Assembly (NCBI GenBank): GCA_028293725.1
Contig: JAQGOE010000070.1
Span: 1 to 64,000, forward strand
Direction: 5' to 3'
Length of the DNA stretch: 64,000 nt
Source: Gammaproteobacteria bacterium
GTDB taxonomy: Bacteria; Pseudomonadota; Gammaproteobacteria; Steroidobacterales; Steroidobacteraceae
Made by a program: the position numbers and the translations under genes. How positions within the stretch are numbered: position 1 is the first letter of the stretch; every line of letters starts with the position of its first letter. This document shows, in pieces, positions 33,692 to 43,250 of the stretch. The notes under the pieces are model-generated. The model made no database searches. It was given only the letters and a program-made list of their open reading frames with translations, and had not been told where the DNA came from.

Positions 33692-35833
33692 ATGCTGATG
33701 AGGCGATGTTGTATCGCCCCGGCAGGAGTGTCCTTGCGCCTATACTCCAATCGAGAGCGCCCCTTCCACCTGGGCCCCCTGGCTTTGGAACGCTTGCGCC
33801 GGGCATCGCCCCCCGTCGTGGCCACGGGCGAACTCCCCCGCGATGAGCATCTGTCCGGGAAGCAGGGCGTCGCGCGAGTCATTCCGGAGTACATCAAACT
33901 CTTTGGCGGATACCTGGAGGGCTCACCGGCTAAAGCGGAGGCACCGGTCCCGGTGGATCCGGAGCTGCGTGCCAACAACCTCAAGGCGCATGCCTACTTC
34001 CTGGACGCCGCGCTGGTGGGTTGCTGTCAGATTGAGCCCGATGACTGGGCTACCGTCGACAATCCAGGGCATCGGTACGCGTGCGTCTTCGTGGTGGAGT
34101 TTGGCCGGGAGCCCAAGGCCGGAGAGCCCGGGGATCCCTGGATTCGCGGCTGCAACGAGGCGCGCACCGACTTGCGCTGTGCGGAGCTCGCCGTTGTGTT
34201 GTCCGGCTACCTCCGCGCGATGGGGTTCGCTGCGCGAGGGCATTTCAACGGCGATACGCTGCTCGACTTAGGTACATTGGCTGTGCGCGCGGGCGTTGCA
34301 CGGCCCGATGAAGGAGGGCGGCTCGTAGCGCCGTATTTGCGCCGGGGCTTTCGCGTCGGAGCGATCAGCACGCACTACGAGCTGAAACCCGAGCTGCCCC
34401 TGGCACAGAATGGCCCACTGGAACCGGACGACCCGGATGTCCGGCTCGGGACGGGCGGAACATTGGCGGCCTCGCGCTACGACCTGGAGGAGTCGCGCCC
34501 GGCGCATCTGGGGCGCTATCCCATGGAGACGATCAGGCGGGTGGATGAGCCGACCACGCTGATCATCCGTAGCGAGATCCAACGTGTCCCCAAGCGCGGC
34601 GATTTCTTCACGCGGGCTGCAGCGGGTGACCTGGGCGAGGCGGCGAAACGAGAGCGGTTCCGTTTCGCCATGAAACACCCCTACGCCCTCGGCATGCAGC
34701 CGCTCATCCAGAACATGGTGCCCCTCCAGGGAACGCGTCATAAATACCCTGCTGTAGCTGGCGGCTCTGACGCGCGTGCCAACGCCGAGGCGATCAAGGC
34801 GCTGGGCTATTTCCTTGGCGCGGACTTTGTGGGTATCTGTCGCGCTGAGCCATGGATGTACTACTCACACGATCTGGATGGAAAGCCGATCGAGGCCTAT
34901 CACGAGTACGCCGTCGTCATGCTCATCGATCAGGGCTACGAGACCATGGAGGGAGCTTCTGGTGACGATTGGATCAGTGCCTCCCAATCGATGCGCGCTT
35001 ACATGCGCGGTGCGGAGATTGCCGGGGTGATGGCGGCGCATTGCCGTCGGCTGGGTTTTTCCGCGCGCTCCCACACCAACGCCCACTCCGAGGTGATCCA
35101 CAACCCCGCCATCGTCATGGCCGGGCTCGGGGAGGTCTCGCGTATCGGTGACACGTTGCTGAATCCCTTCATCGGCCCGCGATCGAAATCCGTGGTATTC
35201 ACGACGGACCTGCCGCTGGAAGTTGACAAGCCGATTGACTTCGGTCTGCAGGACTTCTGCTCTCAATGTCGCAAGTGCGCCCGCGAGTGTCCGTGCAACG
35301 CGATTACTTTCGGCCCGAAAGTCATGTTCAATGGCTACGAGATCTGGAAAGCCGATGTGGAGAAATGCACGCGCTATCGTGTGACCCAATCGAGGGGCTC
35401 AGCTTGCGGCCGCTGTATGAAAATGTGCCCGTGGAATCGGGAGGATACCGTTGAATCACGTGAGCTGATGCTACGTTCTATCAACTCACCGGCCTCCCGC
35501 GAGGCGATCATTCGAGAGGATGATGAGGCGGGCAACGGACGGCGCAACCCGGTGAAGCGCTGGTGGTTCGACCTCGAAATGATCGACGGCGTTGCCGTGA
35601 AGCCCGCGGGAGGTACCAACGAACGCGATCTGAACCTCGGTCGGGAGCAGAAGCTGGCGTCGATCCAAAAGTTGGCGCTCTATCCGCCGCAACTGCAGCC
35701 CAAGGGTGGGGTCACCATGTCGGAAACGGTGCCTGTGGACCGGCCCGCGGGCCTCAAGCTTTACACCACTGCCGAGTCGCCCGACGCGGCGCGCGCGCGT
35801 GGTGGCGGTGAAGTCGATGTGAATGCTCAATGA
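33692..35833 (+). CDS. rdhA: Cytoplasmic (catabolic-type) cobalamin-dependent reductive dehalogenase
   Basis: This protein of about 713 residues removes halogen from an aromatic ring with cob(I)alamin and two 4Fe-4S clusters. Cluster motifs are C523-x2-C526-x2-C529-x3-C533-P and C559-x12-C572-x2-C575-x3-C579-P. There is no Tat or other signal, unlike respiratory RdhA. The catalytic candidates are Y437 (RAYMRGAE), K499 (RSKSVVF) and R563 (TRYRVT). Their spacing of 62 and 64 residues equals that of Y426, K488 and R552 recalled for NpRdhA of Nitratireductor. Residues about 90-210 repeat the corrinoid-fold pattern of about 360-480. It ends 28 bp before the probable pobA start, and the longer pobA frame overlaps it. 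No reductase domain is fused, so an external ferredoxin system is needed. Confidence 0.88.
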   Translation: MLMRRCCIAPAGVSLRLYSNRERPFHLGPLALERLRRASPPVVATGELPRDEHLSGKQGVARVIPEYIKLFGGYLEGSPAKAEAPVPVDPELRANNLKAHAYFLDAALVGCCQIEPDDWATVDNPGHRYACVFVVEFGREPKAGEPGDPWIRGCNEARTDLRCAELAVVLSGYLRAMGFAARGHFNGDTLLDLGTLAVRAGVARPDEGGRLVAPYLRRGFRVGAISTHYELKPELPLAQNGPLEPDDPDVRLGTGGTLAASRYDLEESRPAHLGRYPMETIRRVDEPTTLIIRSEIQRVPKRGDFFTRAAAGDLGEAAKRERFRFAMKHPYALGMQPLIQNMVPLQGTRHKYPAVAGGSDARANAEAIKALGYFLGADFVGICRAEPWMYYSHDLDGKPIEAYHEYAVVMLIDQGYETMEGASGDDWISASQSMRAYMRGAEIAGVMAAHCRRLGFSARSHTNAHSEVIHNPAIVMAGLGEVSRIGDTLLNPFIGPRSKSVVFTTDLPLEVDKPIDFGLQDFCSQCRKCARECPCNAITFGPKVMFNGYEIWKADVEKCTRYRVTQSRGSACGRCMKMCPWNREDTVESRELMLRSINSPASREAIIREDDEAGNGRRNPVKRWWFDLEMIDGVAVKPAGGTNERDLNLGREQKLASIQKLALYPPQLQPKGGVTMSETVPVDRPAGLKLYTTAESPDAARARGGGEVDVNAQ

Positions 35834-35861
35834 GCCGAACATAGGGCGGGGGCAGTTGGTC

Positions 35862-37040
35862 ATGAAAACGCAGCTGGCCATCATCGGCGCCGGCCCGGCC
35901 GGGATGCTGCTCAGCGAACTTTTGAATCGCCGGGGAATCGCGAGTGTCGTGCTGGAACGGCACACGCGCGATCATGTTCTAACGCGTATTCGAGCGGGCG
36001 TGCTCGAGCCGACCACCGTAGAGGTTCTCCGCGCCAACGGGCTCGGTGAGCGGATGGATCGGGAGGGAGTTCCCCACGACGGCATGCAGATCGTGTGGGC
36101 GGGCCGCGAGAGTTTCTTCATCGATGTTCACAAGCACCTCGGCAAGCGGTTCATGACCTATGGCCAGACCAACATCCAGGAGGATCTGTTCGCCGCCGCG
36201 GACCGTCGTCATGCCTCCGTACTGACCGGCGCGCAGGATGTGCAGCCTGTCAACATCGCCTCGGATCAGCCATCGGTGACATTCAAGATCGGCAACGAGA
36301 GCAGGCGAATTGACTGTGACTTCATCGCCGGCTGCGATGGCTTCCATGGCATCGCACGCACCTGCATTCCCCCTGACGTCCGCCGGGAGTTCGAAAAAGT
36401 CTATCCGTTCGGATGGCTGGGACTCTTGTCTGAGACGCCGCCGCTACCTGACATTACCTACTGCAACCACCCCCGGGGGTTCGCGCTCGCGTCCATGCGT
36501 GGTGAGCAGCTCAGTCGATACTACATTCAAGTCCCGCTCGACACGCGTATCGAGGACTGGCCCGACCAGCGTTTCTGGACTGAGCTCAAGTTGCGCTTCC
36601 CTCCTGGGTTGGCCGAGCGGATCGTCACAGGTCCGTCAATTGAGAAATCCATCGCTCCGTTGCGCAGCTTTGTCACCGAGCCGATGCAGCACGGTCGCCT
36701 CTTCCTGGCCGGCGACGCCGCTCACATCGTGCCACCCACGGGGGCCAAGGGCTTGAACCTCGCCGTCGCGGATGTCTTTTACCTGGCGCAGGCGCTCGAG
36801 GCTTTTTATAGCCGGGGCACGCGAGCGCTTCTGGACCGCTATAGCGATACGGCGCTGCGGCGAGTCTGGAGCTCGGTCAGGGTCTCCTGGTATCTGACGA
36901 CCCTGTTGCATCGCTTCCCCGATGCGAGTGAGTTCGATCAACGTGCCCAGGAGTATGAGTTGGAATACCTGCGCGGCTCGTACCACGCGCAGGTGGCGCT
37001 GGCCGAGCAGTACGCGGGATTGCCGCTGGAAGGCCTGTAA
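35862..37040 (+). CDS. pobA: 4-Hydroxybenzoate 3-monooxygenase
   Basis: This flavoprotein hydroxylates 4-hydroxybenzoate to protocatechuate with NAD(P)H and O2. At 392 residues it is almost the length of the Pseudomonas enzyme (394). GAGPAG at 9-14 binds FAD, and GDAAHIVPPTGAKGLN is the second FAD motif. Substrate-site residues known from that enzyme are kept: the tyrosine in TYCNHPRGF, Ser and Arg in ASMRGE, Arg and Tyr in LSRYYIQV, the proline in IVPPTG, and Y384 in QYAGLP. I prefer the ATG at 35862 (MKTQLAI); an ATG at 35823 overlaps the dehalogenase stop. Its place after rdhA suggests the dehalogenase delivers 4-hydroxybenzoate. Confidence 0.95.
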   Translation: MKTQLAIIGAGPAGMLLSELLNRRGIASVVLERHTRDHVLTRIRAGVLEPTTVEVLRANGLGERMDREGVPHDGMQIVWAGRESFFIDVHKHLGKRFMTYGQTNIQEDLFAAADRRHASVLTGAQDVQPVNIASDQPSVTFKIGNESRRIDCDFIAGCDGFHGIARTCIPPDVRREFEKVYPFGWLGLLSETPPLPDITYCNHPRGFALASMRGEQLSRYYIQVPLDTRIEDWPDQRFWTELKLRFPPGLAERIVTGPSIEKSIAPLRSFVTEPMQHGRLFLAGDAAHIVPPTGAKGLNLAVADVFYLAQALEAFYSRGTRALLDRYSDTALRRVWSSVRVSWYLTTLLHRFPDASEFDQRAQEYELEYLRGSYHAQVALAEQYAGLPLEGL

Positions 37041-37197
37041 AAACGTTGTGTTGGTGGCGCTGGACGCCCAGGCATGGAGCCAAGATCATTTGTACGGCTG
37101 GCGGACAAACCCGAGAGCGGGCTTGCTCCGGCGCTCCTCAGCTCCCAGCATGACGCCACGCTCGATGATGAGTTGTGGAGTTGAAACGGGTGCCGCT

Positions 37198-38103
37198 GTG
37201 GTGAATTTTGCCCTCGCGAATCTCAATACCGAGAGCGGTGAACGCGCCGCGCTGGCCATCGACGGCGCTTACTTCCGGCTCGACCGGATGTCTTCCGAGT
37301 CGCCGATGAGTGTGCGCGCGATCCTGGATGAGTGGGAGCGCATGTATCCCAAGTTGCTCGCCGCAGCTGACGAATGCGCAAGCCGCGGATCCGAGTCGAG
37401 CGCCTTCGTCAGCGCCAAGGACGCGGAACTGCTCACGCCCATCAGGTACCCGAACAAGCTCGTCTGCGTCGGTGGCGTGTATCGGGATCATCTGCTCGAG
37501 TTCAACCTCCCGCCGCAGCGGTGGAAGAACATGCCCATGTTTCTGCGTGCGCCGACGACTTCGATCGTTGGACCCGGACGCACACTGGTGATTCCGGCCA
37601 CAACCAACCAGTTGGATTGGGAGATCGAGTTGGCCGTGATCGTATCCAGGAAGCTGAAGAGCGCGGACCTGGATACCGCCGCCGCGGCCATTGCGGGCTA
37701 TTCGGTCGGACTGGACATGACCTGTCGCGACCTGCTGGATCGGGACTCCCCGACCGGGGTCGATCTGGTGCGCGCAAAGGCCCAGGACGGCATGGCTCCC
37801 GTGGGACCCTTCATCCGACCGTCGGCCTTCATCCGGGATGTGCATAACCTGCGGCTGAAATTGTTCGTCAATGGCGAGATCAAGCAGAACGGCTGCACGA
37901 CGGATATGTTGTATTCGGTACCGGAGCAACTCAGCACAATAAGCCGCTATATCACCCTGGAGCCGGGTGACATCGTCTTCACTGGCTCGCCGGCCGGGTC
38001 GGGGGCCTCGATCGGCCAGTATCTGCAGCCGGGGGACCAGATCCAAGCGGAAATCGAGGGTGTTGGGCGGCTCGATGTCGAGGTCGTCGCACCTGTCTCC
38101 TGA
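37198..38103 (+). CDS. Fumarylacetoacetate hydrolase (FAH) family protein
   Basis: This Mg-dependent hydrolase, isomerase or decarboxylase acts on ring-cleavage products. The C-terminal FAH core is clear: KLVCVGGVYRDHLLE, DWEIELAVIVSRKL with the two acidic ligands, GYSVGLDMTCRDLLDRD and GDIVFTGSPAGSG. The start is uncertain: GTG codons at 37198 and 37201 match the family N-terminus (VNFALANLN), while ATGs at 37150, 37165 and 37168 are possible; none has a strong ribosome-binding site. It follows pobA by about 160 bp. It could act in a lower meta pathway, for example as an HpaG-like isomerase or an acylpyruvase, but the substrate cannot be fixed. Confidence 0.83.
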   Translation: MVNFALANLNTESGERAALAIDGAYFRLDRMSSESPMSVRAILDEWERMYPKLLAAADECASRGSESSAFVSAKDAELLTPIRYPNKLVCVGGVYRDHLLEFNLPPQRWKNMPMFLRAPTTSIVGPGRTLVIPATTNQLDWEIELAVIVSRKLKSADLDTAAAAIAGYSVGLDMTCRDLLDRDSPTGVDLVRAKAQDGMAPVGPFIRPSAFIRDVHNLRLKLFVNGEIKQNGCTTDMLYSVPEQLSTISRYITLEPGDIVFTGSPAGSGASIGQYLQPGDQIQAEIEGVGRLDVEVVAPVS

Positions 38104-38154
38104 CCTTAGGTGACGATCGCATCGGGGCGGACTACGAGAGGGGGATATGCCAAA

Positions 38155-39018
38155 ATGCTGCAGGTGAGTTCAGGCGACAAAGTCGTTCCGCGAGGCCGTC
38201 CGCGCAAGCCTAAACGGGCTCCCACGGAGAAGTGGAACCCCATGCGCTCGGCTTTGCGCACCTTGACGGTGCTGCGAGCCTTGAACATCCATAACGGTGC
38301 CACTGTAGCCGCATTGTCCGTGGTGACAGGCATCTCCCGGCCCGCGCTGTATCGCATACTCGAAACGCTGCGTGAAGCGGGATATATCTCCGTCGATATC
38401 GCCGGAAAGCACTACTGCTTGACCATGCTGGTGCGCAGCCTGGCCGAGGGGTTCACTGACGAGGACTGGGTGACGCAGATCGCCCGGCCCGCGCTAGCCA
38501 GCTTGCAGCGCAAGGTCGTATGGCCGACCGACCTGGGCACCTTCCGCAGCAGTGGCATGTGGATTCGGGAGACGACCCGGCGTCTGAGCCCGTTGACGAT
38601 CGACCGAGGTGTCGCTGGAACTCGATTCTGCATGCTGGGCTCGGCAACGGGCCGCGCCTACCTCGCGTTCTGCCGGCCGGACGAGCGCGAACAGATACTG
38701 CGCAATCTTCGCCTGTCCGTCGAGCCGGGCAACGAGTTGATCCTGCGGCCGAGACGTCTCGAGGAGCTTCTCGAGGATGTCCGCAAGAGAGGCTATGGCT
38801 ACCGCTATGGTGAGCCTCCCAAGGAGTCCGGCGCGATCGCAGTCCCCATCCTGGCCGGCGAGCGCATCTTCGGCTGCGTGAACATGACTTTCATGGCAGC
38901 GACCCTGACTCCGGAGGAGGCTGCCAGGAAACACCTGGCGGACTTGCGCGAGTCCGCTGACGCCATCGCTCACGGGACTCAGCAACTCGAGAGCGCGGCA
39001 TCCTCGCGTGAGTCTTAA
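38155..39018 (+). CDS. IclR-family transcriptional regulator (PobR/PcaU-like)
   Basis: This 287-residue regulator has a winged HTH after a basic tail (RSALRTLTVLRALNIHNGATVAAL, then ITGISRPALYRILETLREAGYI as recognition region) and an IclR ligand domain (RLSPLTIDRGVAGTRFCMLGSATGRAYLAF). Family members PcaR, PcaU and PobR govern protocatechuate and 4-hydroxybenzoate catabolism. Its place after pobA and before receptor 3 fits such a job. ATG 38155 follows GAGAGGGGG; a GTG at 38110 would add 15 residues. An inverted repeat GTACGC-N11-GCGTAC at 39078-39100, upstream of receptor 3, is a possible target. Confidence 0.87.
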   Translation: MLQVSSGDKVVPRGRPRKPKRAPTEKWNPMRSALRTLTVLRALNIHNGATVAALSVVTGISRPALYRILETLREAGYISVDIAGKHYCLTMLVRSLAEGFTDEDWVTQIARPALASLQRKVVWPTDLGTFRSSGMWIRETTRRLSPLTIDRGVAGTRFCMLGSATGRAYLAFCRPDEREQILRNLRLSVEPGNELILRPRRLEELLEDVRKRGYGYRYGEPPKESGAIAVPILAGERIFGCVNMTFMAATLTPEEAARKHLADLRESADAIAHGTQQLESAASSRES

Positions 39019-39201
39019 TAAGGGCCGGTAGCCGGTCGTAGGCGGCTCATGTCGCCGGCCAACGTCGTTGCGCGTCGTACGCATTTTCCGCCAGGCGTAC
39101 ATCTTCCATCTACCGCGCATACCCCAGCGATCGGCGTGTTAGGTTTCTCTCGCCACCAGCCGCGACAGCGCGGCAACTGTCTGCGGCAAAGAGGGGGGGA
39201 G

Positions 39202-41433
39202 ATGGTTACTACGAGAGTGAGTGCATTGATTTATACGGCCGCCCTGTTGATGGTGGCCGGTATCGCGAGCGCTCAGGAGGCAGTGACTCGAGTGGGGTCG
39301 GCTGCTGCCAGTGACCAGGAGAGCGCTGGCGCCGCGGGTCTGGAGGAAGTCGTCGTTACGGCGACCAAGACTGGCGCGACACAGCTGCAAAAGACGCCGT
39401 TAGCCGTCAGCGCTTATTCCTCAGATCAACTCAACACGTCGGTCGTTACCAACGTCAAGGACCTGGTGTCTCTCACGCCGAGCCTGAACGTGTCACAGGC
39501 GACCGCGAGCGCGCAGATCTATATTCGGGGAATCGGCAGCAACAATGTCTTCAACGGGTCCGATCCCGACGTGACGGTGCAGTCCGACGGCGTCTATATC
39601 GCCCGGGCTTTCGGCCAGTTCGCCGACTTCATCGACGTGGATCGTGTTGAAGTCCTGCGCGGCCCACAAGGCACGTTATATGGACGCAACGCCGTCGGTG
39701 GGACCATCAACATCATCTCGCGCCTGCCCACCGACGACTTGCAGAACAAGGCACAGGTGACGCTCGGCAATTTCTCCCTGCTGCAGACCCAGGACTATGT
39801 GAGCGGCCCGCTGGTCAAAGGAGTGGCGGACGCCAGTCTGAGCGCGAACTATGTCACTCACAGCCCCTACGAGACGAACCTCGTCCGCGGCCAGCCTGGC
39901 GTGGGTGAGGCGGACCGTGGCGGAGTGAGAGCGCAACTCCTGCTCAAGCCGGCTGACGCGGTCAACATGATCACCCGGGCAGATTACAACAAGAGCGCCG
40001 AGGATTTCGCTTCCTCCTCGCATCTGCTGTACCCCTACGCTCGAGCACCTTTGGCATCCAGTATCGTAGGCGACTATACCCAGGTTGCACTCGACTGGCC
40101 CCAGGTCAATCATGAGCAGATCTGGGGCGTTTCCGAGGAGATCAACGCGTTGCTCAGCGACCAGCTGACCCTGAAATCGATCACGGCTTATCGTGACAGC
40201 TGGTATCGCCTCGGCGTCGATGTCGATGGCACCGAGTTGCCGGTGATCGAGGGATTTCAGTCGGATGACTCGAAACAGGTGAGTCAGGAATTGAATCTCG
40301 TCGCCAATGTAGGTCGATTCGACGGCGTCGGCGGACTCTATTATTTCAACGAGCACGAAATCAGCGTGGTCGGCTCGGCACTGCCCTCACCAGGTCCTAA
40401 CTTCAAGAATGCGGTCACGCCGGATGCTCACGCCCGCTCCGAAGCAGCGTTCGCACAGGGCACTTACCATTTGTTCGATACGGTAGGGCTGACCGCGGGG
40501 ATTCGTTACACCAAGGAACGTAAGGAGTTGGATCAGACGTACAGTCGCACGTCCCTTGCCACCTCCGCCTTTCTGCCTGGCTTTCCGTTTCTGGCGAACA
40601 CAACGCGGGACTTTCACGCACTGACGCCGAAGTTCGGCGTGGATTGGCAGATGTCTCCCGACGCGCTCCTCTACCTCTCTGCCACTCGTGGCTTCAAGAG
40701 CGGTGGAACGAATTACGCCGCCTCCAACGTGGCTGCGCTGTCATTTGCCCCGGAGTACATTTGGAGCTACGAGGCCGGGCTCAAGTCCGACTGGCTCGAG
40801 CACCGCCTCCGCTTCAATCTGACGGGGTTCCACTACGACTACAGCGATCTGCAGGTCCAGTCACTTCTCGGCCCCGGGGTCGCGGCGATCGCCAATGCCG
40901 CCACCGCGAAGGTCTCGGGGATGGAATTGGAGGCCACCGTCAAGCCCGTTGCGGCGCTGGTGTTGACGGCGAATTATTCGCTCCTGGATGCGCATTACAG
41001 CAACTTTCGCGAGGCCAGCGTTCCTGGCGCTCTCGCGCCGTTTCTGGTCGGATCACCGCGTTTGAATGCAAACGGGACCTTCGATGCGACGGGCAACCGG
41101 CTGAATGCGGCACCGCGTGACTCCGCTTCCGCAACCGGCCAATACAATTGGAACCTGGGCGGCGGGGTGACCTTCCTGCGGGCGGAATACTACTGGCAGT
41201 CCCGCGTGTTCTACGACCCGTCCAATGCACTGATCATGAGTCAGAAGGCATACGGCATCACCAACGTATTCCTTGGGTACGATAACGAGAGTTCGAGGTG
41301 GGGTGTGCATCTGTTCGCGAAGAACATCGGCGATACGCATTACCTCACCGCTGTCGTTGCCAACGGAGTGGAACCCGCAGGGCAGGCCGCGCCGCCGCGA
41401 ACGTATGGCGTACGGATGTCGAAGAGCTTCTGA
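39202..41433 (+). CDS. TonB-dependent outer-membrane receptor 3
   Basis: This 743-residue receptor has a signal peptide (residues 1-24, cleavage at ASA-QEA) and the TonB-box-like LEEVVVTATKTGATQLQ around 48-64. The plug has VEVLRGPQGTLYGRNAVGG and the barrel ends in MSKSF. GAGGGGGGGAG sits directly before the ATG at 39202; the open frame upstream to 39049 has no coding features. It belongs to the FecA/SusC-unrelated plant-compound group common in sphingomonads. It is adjacent to the pobA and IclR genes, so uptake of an aromatic acid or its glycoside is plausible. Confidence 0.93.
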   Translation: MVTTRVSALIYTAALLMVAGIASAQEAVTRVGSAAASDQESAGAAGLEEVVVTATKTGATQLQKTPLAVSAYSSDQLNTSVVTNVKDLVSLTPSLNVSQATASAQIYIRGIGSNNVFNGSDPDVTVQSDGVYIARAFGQFADFIDVDRVEVLRGPQGTLYGRNAVGGTINIISRLPTDDLQNKAQVTLGNFSLLQTQDYVSGPLVKGVADASLSANYVTHSPYETNLVRGQPGVGEADRGGVRAQLLLKPADAVNMITRADYNKSAEDFASSSHLLYPYARAPLASSIVGDYTQVALDWPQVNHEQIWGVSEEINALLSDQLTLKSITAYRDSWYRLGVDVDGTELPVIEGFQSDDSKQVSQELNLVANVGRFDGVGGLYYFNEHEISVVGSALPSPGPNFKNAVTPDAHARSEAAFAQGTYHLFDTVGLTAGIRYTKERKELDQTYSRTSLATSAFLPGFPFLANTTRDFHALTPKFGVDWQMSPDALLYLSATRGFKSGGTNYAASNVAALSFAPEYIWSYEAGLKSDWLEHRLRFNLTGFHYDYSDLQVQSLLGPGVAAIANAATAKVSGMELEATVKPVAALVLTANYSLLDAHYSNFREASVPGALAPFLVGSPRLNANGTFDATGNRLNAAPRDSASATGQYNWNLGGGVTFLRAEYYWQSRVFYDPSNALIMSQKAYGITNVFLGYDNESSRWGVHLFAKNIGDTHYLTAVVANGVEPAGQAAPPRTYGVRMSKSF

Positions 41434-41461
41434 TCCAACAGCGCCACGCGACCGCGCGCCT

Positions 41462-41902
41462 TCAGAGCCAGACAGCGTCCGTCGATGGAGTGAGCTCGGG
41501 GCCGTGCCGCTCGTTGGTGTACAGGCGAATGCGGCGACCGTCTGGGTCCTCGAATGCCACCAGCCATCCTACGTACCCCGTCAGGATAGGCGAGTGCGGA
41601 ACACCCTCGGTCCGAAGATGATCGCGCCAGCTCTGCAGCTCTGCCTGGCCTTCGACGGTGAGTGTGATCGGGTCGAAGCCCTTGTGTTGCACCGCCTGCG
41701 TGGCATTCAGCCGCAGCTCCAGCTTCGTGCCGAGATGGGGTACATCCAGGATGATCGCGAAGAGTCTTTTATTGGCGTCGTAATGATCTGCTTGCCTGAT
41801 GCGCGTCGCACCCATGACGCGACTGTAGAACTCGCACGACCGCTCCAGATCGGACACGGGGAACTTGAGGTGATGAATACCCAGGAAATCAGGAGGTGAC
41901 AT
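41462..41902 (-). CDS. VOC-family (glyoxalase/ring-cleavage dioxygenase fold) protein
   Basis: This 146-residue protein has two beta-alpha-beta-beta-beta modules: GIHHLKFPVSDLERSCEFYSRVMG carries the first metal histidine, and WLVAFEDPDGRRIRLYTNE carries the terminal acidic ligand. The family includes glyoxalases, fosfomycin-resistance proteins and type I extradiol dioxygenases. The length suits a single-subunit glyoxalase-like enzyme, not a full extradiol dioxygenase. Its start overlaps the end of the upstream MFS gene by 14 bp, so the two are co-translated. A role in modifying the transported compound is inferred. Confidence 0.83.
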   Translation of the reverse strand: MSPPDFLGIHHLKFPVSDLERSCEFYSRVMGATRIRQADHYDANKRLFAIILDVPHLGTKLELRLNATQAVQHKGFDPITLTVEGQAELQSWRDHLRTEGVPHSPILTGYVGWLVAFEDPDGRRIRLYTNERHGPELTPSTDAVWL

Positions 41903-43118
41903 GTGATACCCCTCGTTGTCCGCGAGGCGACGTTGTCCGGGCCCCGCGCTCGAGCCTTAGGAATAGCGCCGCTCCAACGGCGAGTAGGGCGGTCGACATC
42001 AGCAATGCCGGTGCATAGTTGCCCGCTCGATCCCTGATGAGACCGTATCCGAAGCCTCCCATCGCCATACCGACATAAAAGAACATCGCAAGCAGACCGT
42101 AGATTGCCGCGTAGTGACGCAGGCCGAACAGGCGCGCACAGAAGAACGCCATGAGGTCGAGCTCTGCGCCGATGCTGAAACCGATGAGTACGGTTGCCAG
42201 ACCCGCTACCGGTGTGGCGGAAGGCGTTAGAAGTAAAGCGGAGCCGATGGCCGCGAGGCACATGATGATGGCCGAGACGCGCGCAGGATGGCTCAAATCC
42301 AACAGACTGCCTACCACCAGACGACTCACCATCACAGAGAATGCAAGGAGCGACAGAAACCAGGTGGCCGTGCGTTCGTCGATACCGCGCTCGACCATGA
42401 CCGACTGAAAGGCAGACACCAGTCCGATCGATGCGGCGGTGATGGCGAGAACGGCCACGCCGAGTTTCCAGAAAGGGGAACTCGTTGCCGCCGCCCGAGT
42501 GGTGACTCCGTCACCTGCACGGGCCCGCGTGTTAGGTGGCTGCACCGGCCGCATGAGCAACTGCGCGAGGAGACCTCCCCCAAGGGTGGTTGCCGCCAGC
42601 AGCAGGTAGCTGTCCCGCCATCCATGACTCGACATCATGAAACCGATGAGGGGCGGGAATAGAACCGCTACGAAAGCGATCCCGAATTGGGCGCACGCCA
42701 ATGCTGCGCCGCGCGCCTGTTGGAATTGCGCTGCCACCAATACCGTGTAGCACATTGGACCGGTCGCGCAGCCCAGAACATTGAGCGTGATGATCGCCCC
42801 ATAATATTCGCCAACATTGCCGGAGAGGCGCGATAACCAGATGTACGACAGTGTGGCGGCCACTACAGAAAAACCCGACAGGGCGCGGACGCCGAAGCGA
42901 TCGATCAACCGCCCGGCAAATGGAAAGGTCAGCGCCGCTATCGGCAAGGCAATCAGCGCGCCCGCCGCCACCGCTTTCGACCATCCGAACTGCAGCCCCA
43001 CGGCTCGAAAGAACAGGCTGGAGACTGGCGTATAACAGGGGATTCCGAATCCGAGGCCGATCGTTGCGGCCAGCAGGTTGCGCCATCCACCCTGGAGCTC
43101 GCGGAAGAACGCGCTCAC
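41889..43118 (-). CDS. MFS transporter (OFA/monocarboxylate-type)
   Basis: This 409-residue inner-membrane carrier has 12 hydrophobic segments. The pattern GGWRNLLAATIGLGFGIPCYTPVSSLFF in helix 1, FAGRLIDRFGVR in loop 2-3 and the long central loop after RPVQPPN point to the monocarboxylate/oxalate-formate-like group. The gene precedes and overlaps the VOC gene on the same strand and is convergent with receptor 3. The substrate is probably a small organic or aromatic acid. Confidence 0.87.
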   Translation of the reverse strand: MSAFFRELQGGWRNLLAATIGLGFGIPCYTPVSSLFFRAVGLQFGWSKAVAAGALIALPIAALTFPFAGRLIDRFGVRALSGFSVVAATLSYIWLSRLSGNVGEYYGAIITLNVLGCATGPMCYTVLVAAQFQQARGAALACAQFGIAFVAVLFPPLIGFMMSSHGWRDSYLLLAATTLGGGLLAQLLMRPVQPPNTRARAGDGVTTRAAATSSPFWKLGVAVLAITAASIGLVSAFQSVMVERGIDERTATWFLSLLAFSVMVSRLVVGSLLDLSHPARVSAIIMCLAAIGSALLLTPSATPVAGLATVLIGFSIGAELDLMAFFCARLFGLRHYAAIYGLLAMFFYVGMAMGGFGYGLIRDRAGNYAPALLMSTALLAVGAALFLRLERGARTTSPRGQRGVSHVTS

Positions 43119-43250
43119 GAAGCGGACGGACCCCGTTGGACAATCGACACGGTCGGACCTCCGTCAAGATGTGAATGCGAGCCGGCGTTCAAATTATCGC
43201 GCCGCGCCTGGCTGATTGCGAGTTGGGGAAAGTCATTTGACGCCATCGGG

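Noticed and set aside
41462..41902. VOC protein considered as an extradiol ring-cleavage dioxygenase
   Set aside because: At 146 residues it is half the usual length, and the full set of iron ligands cannot be placed.
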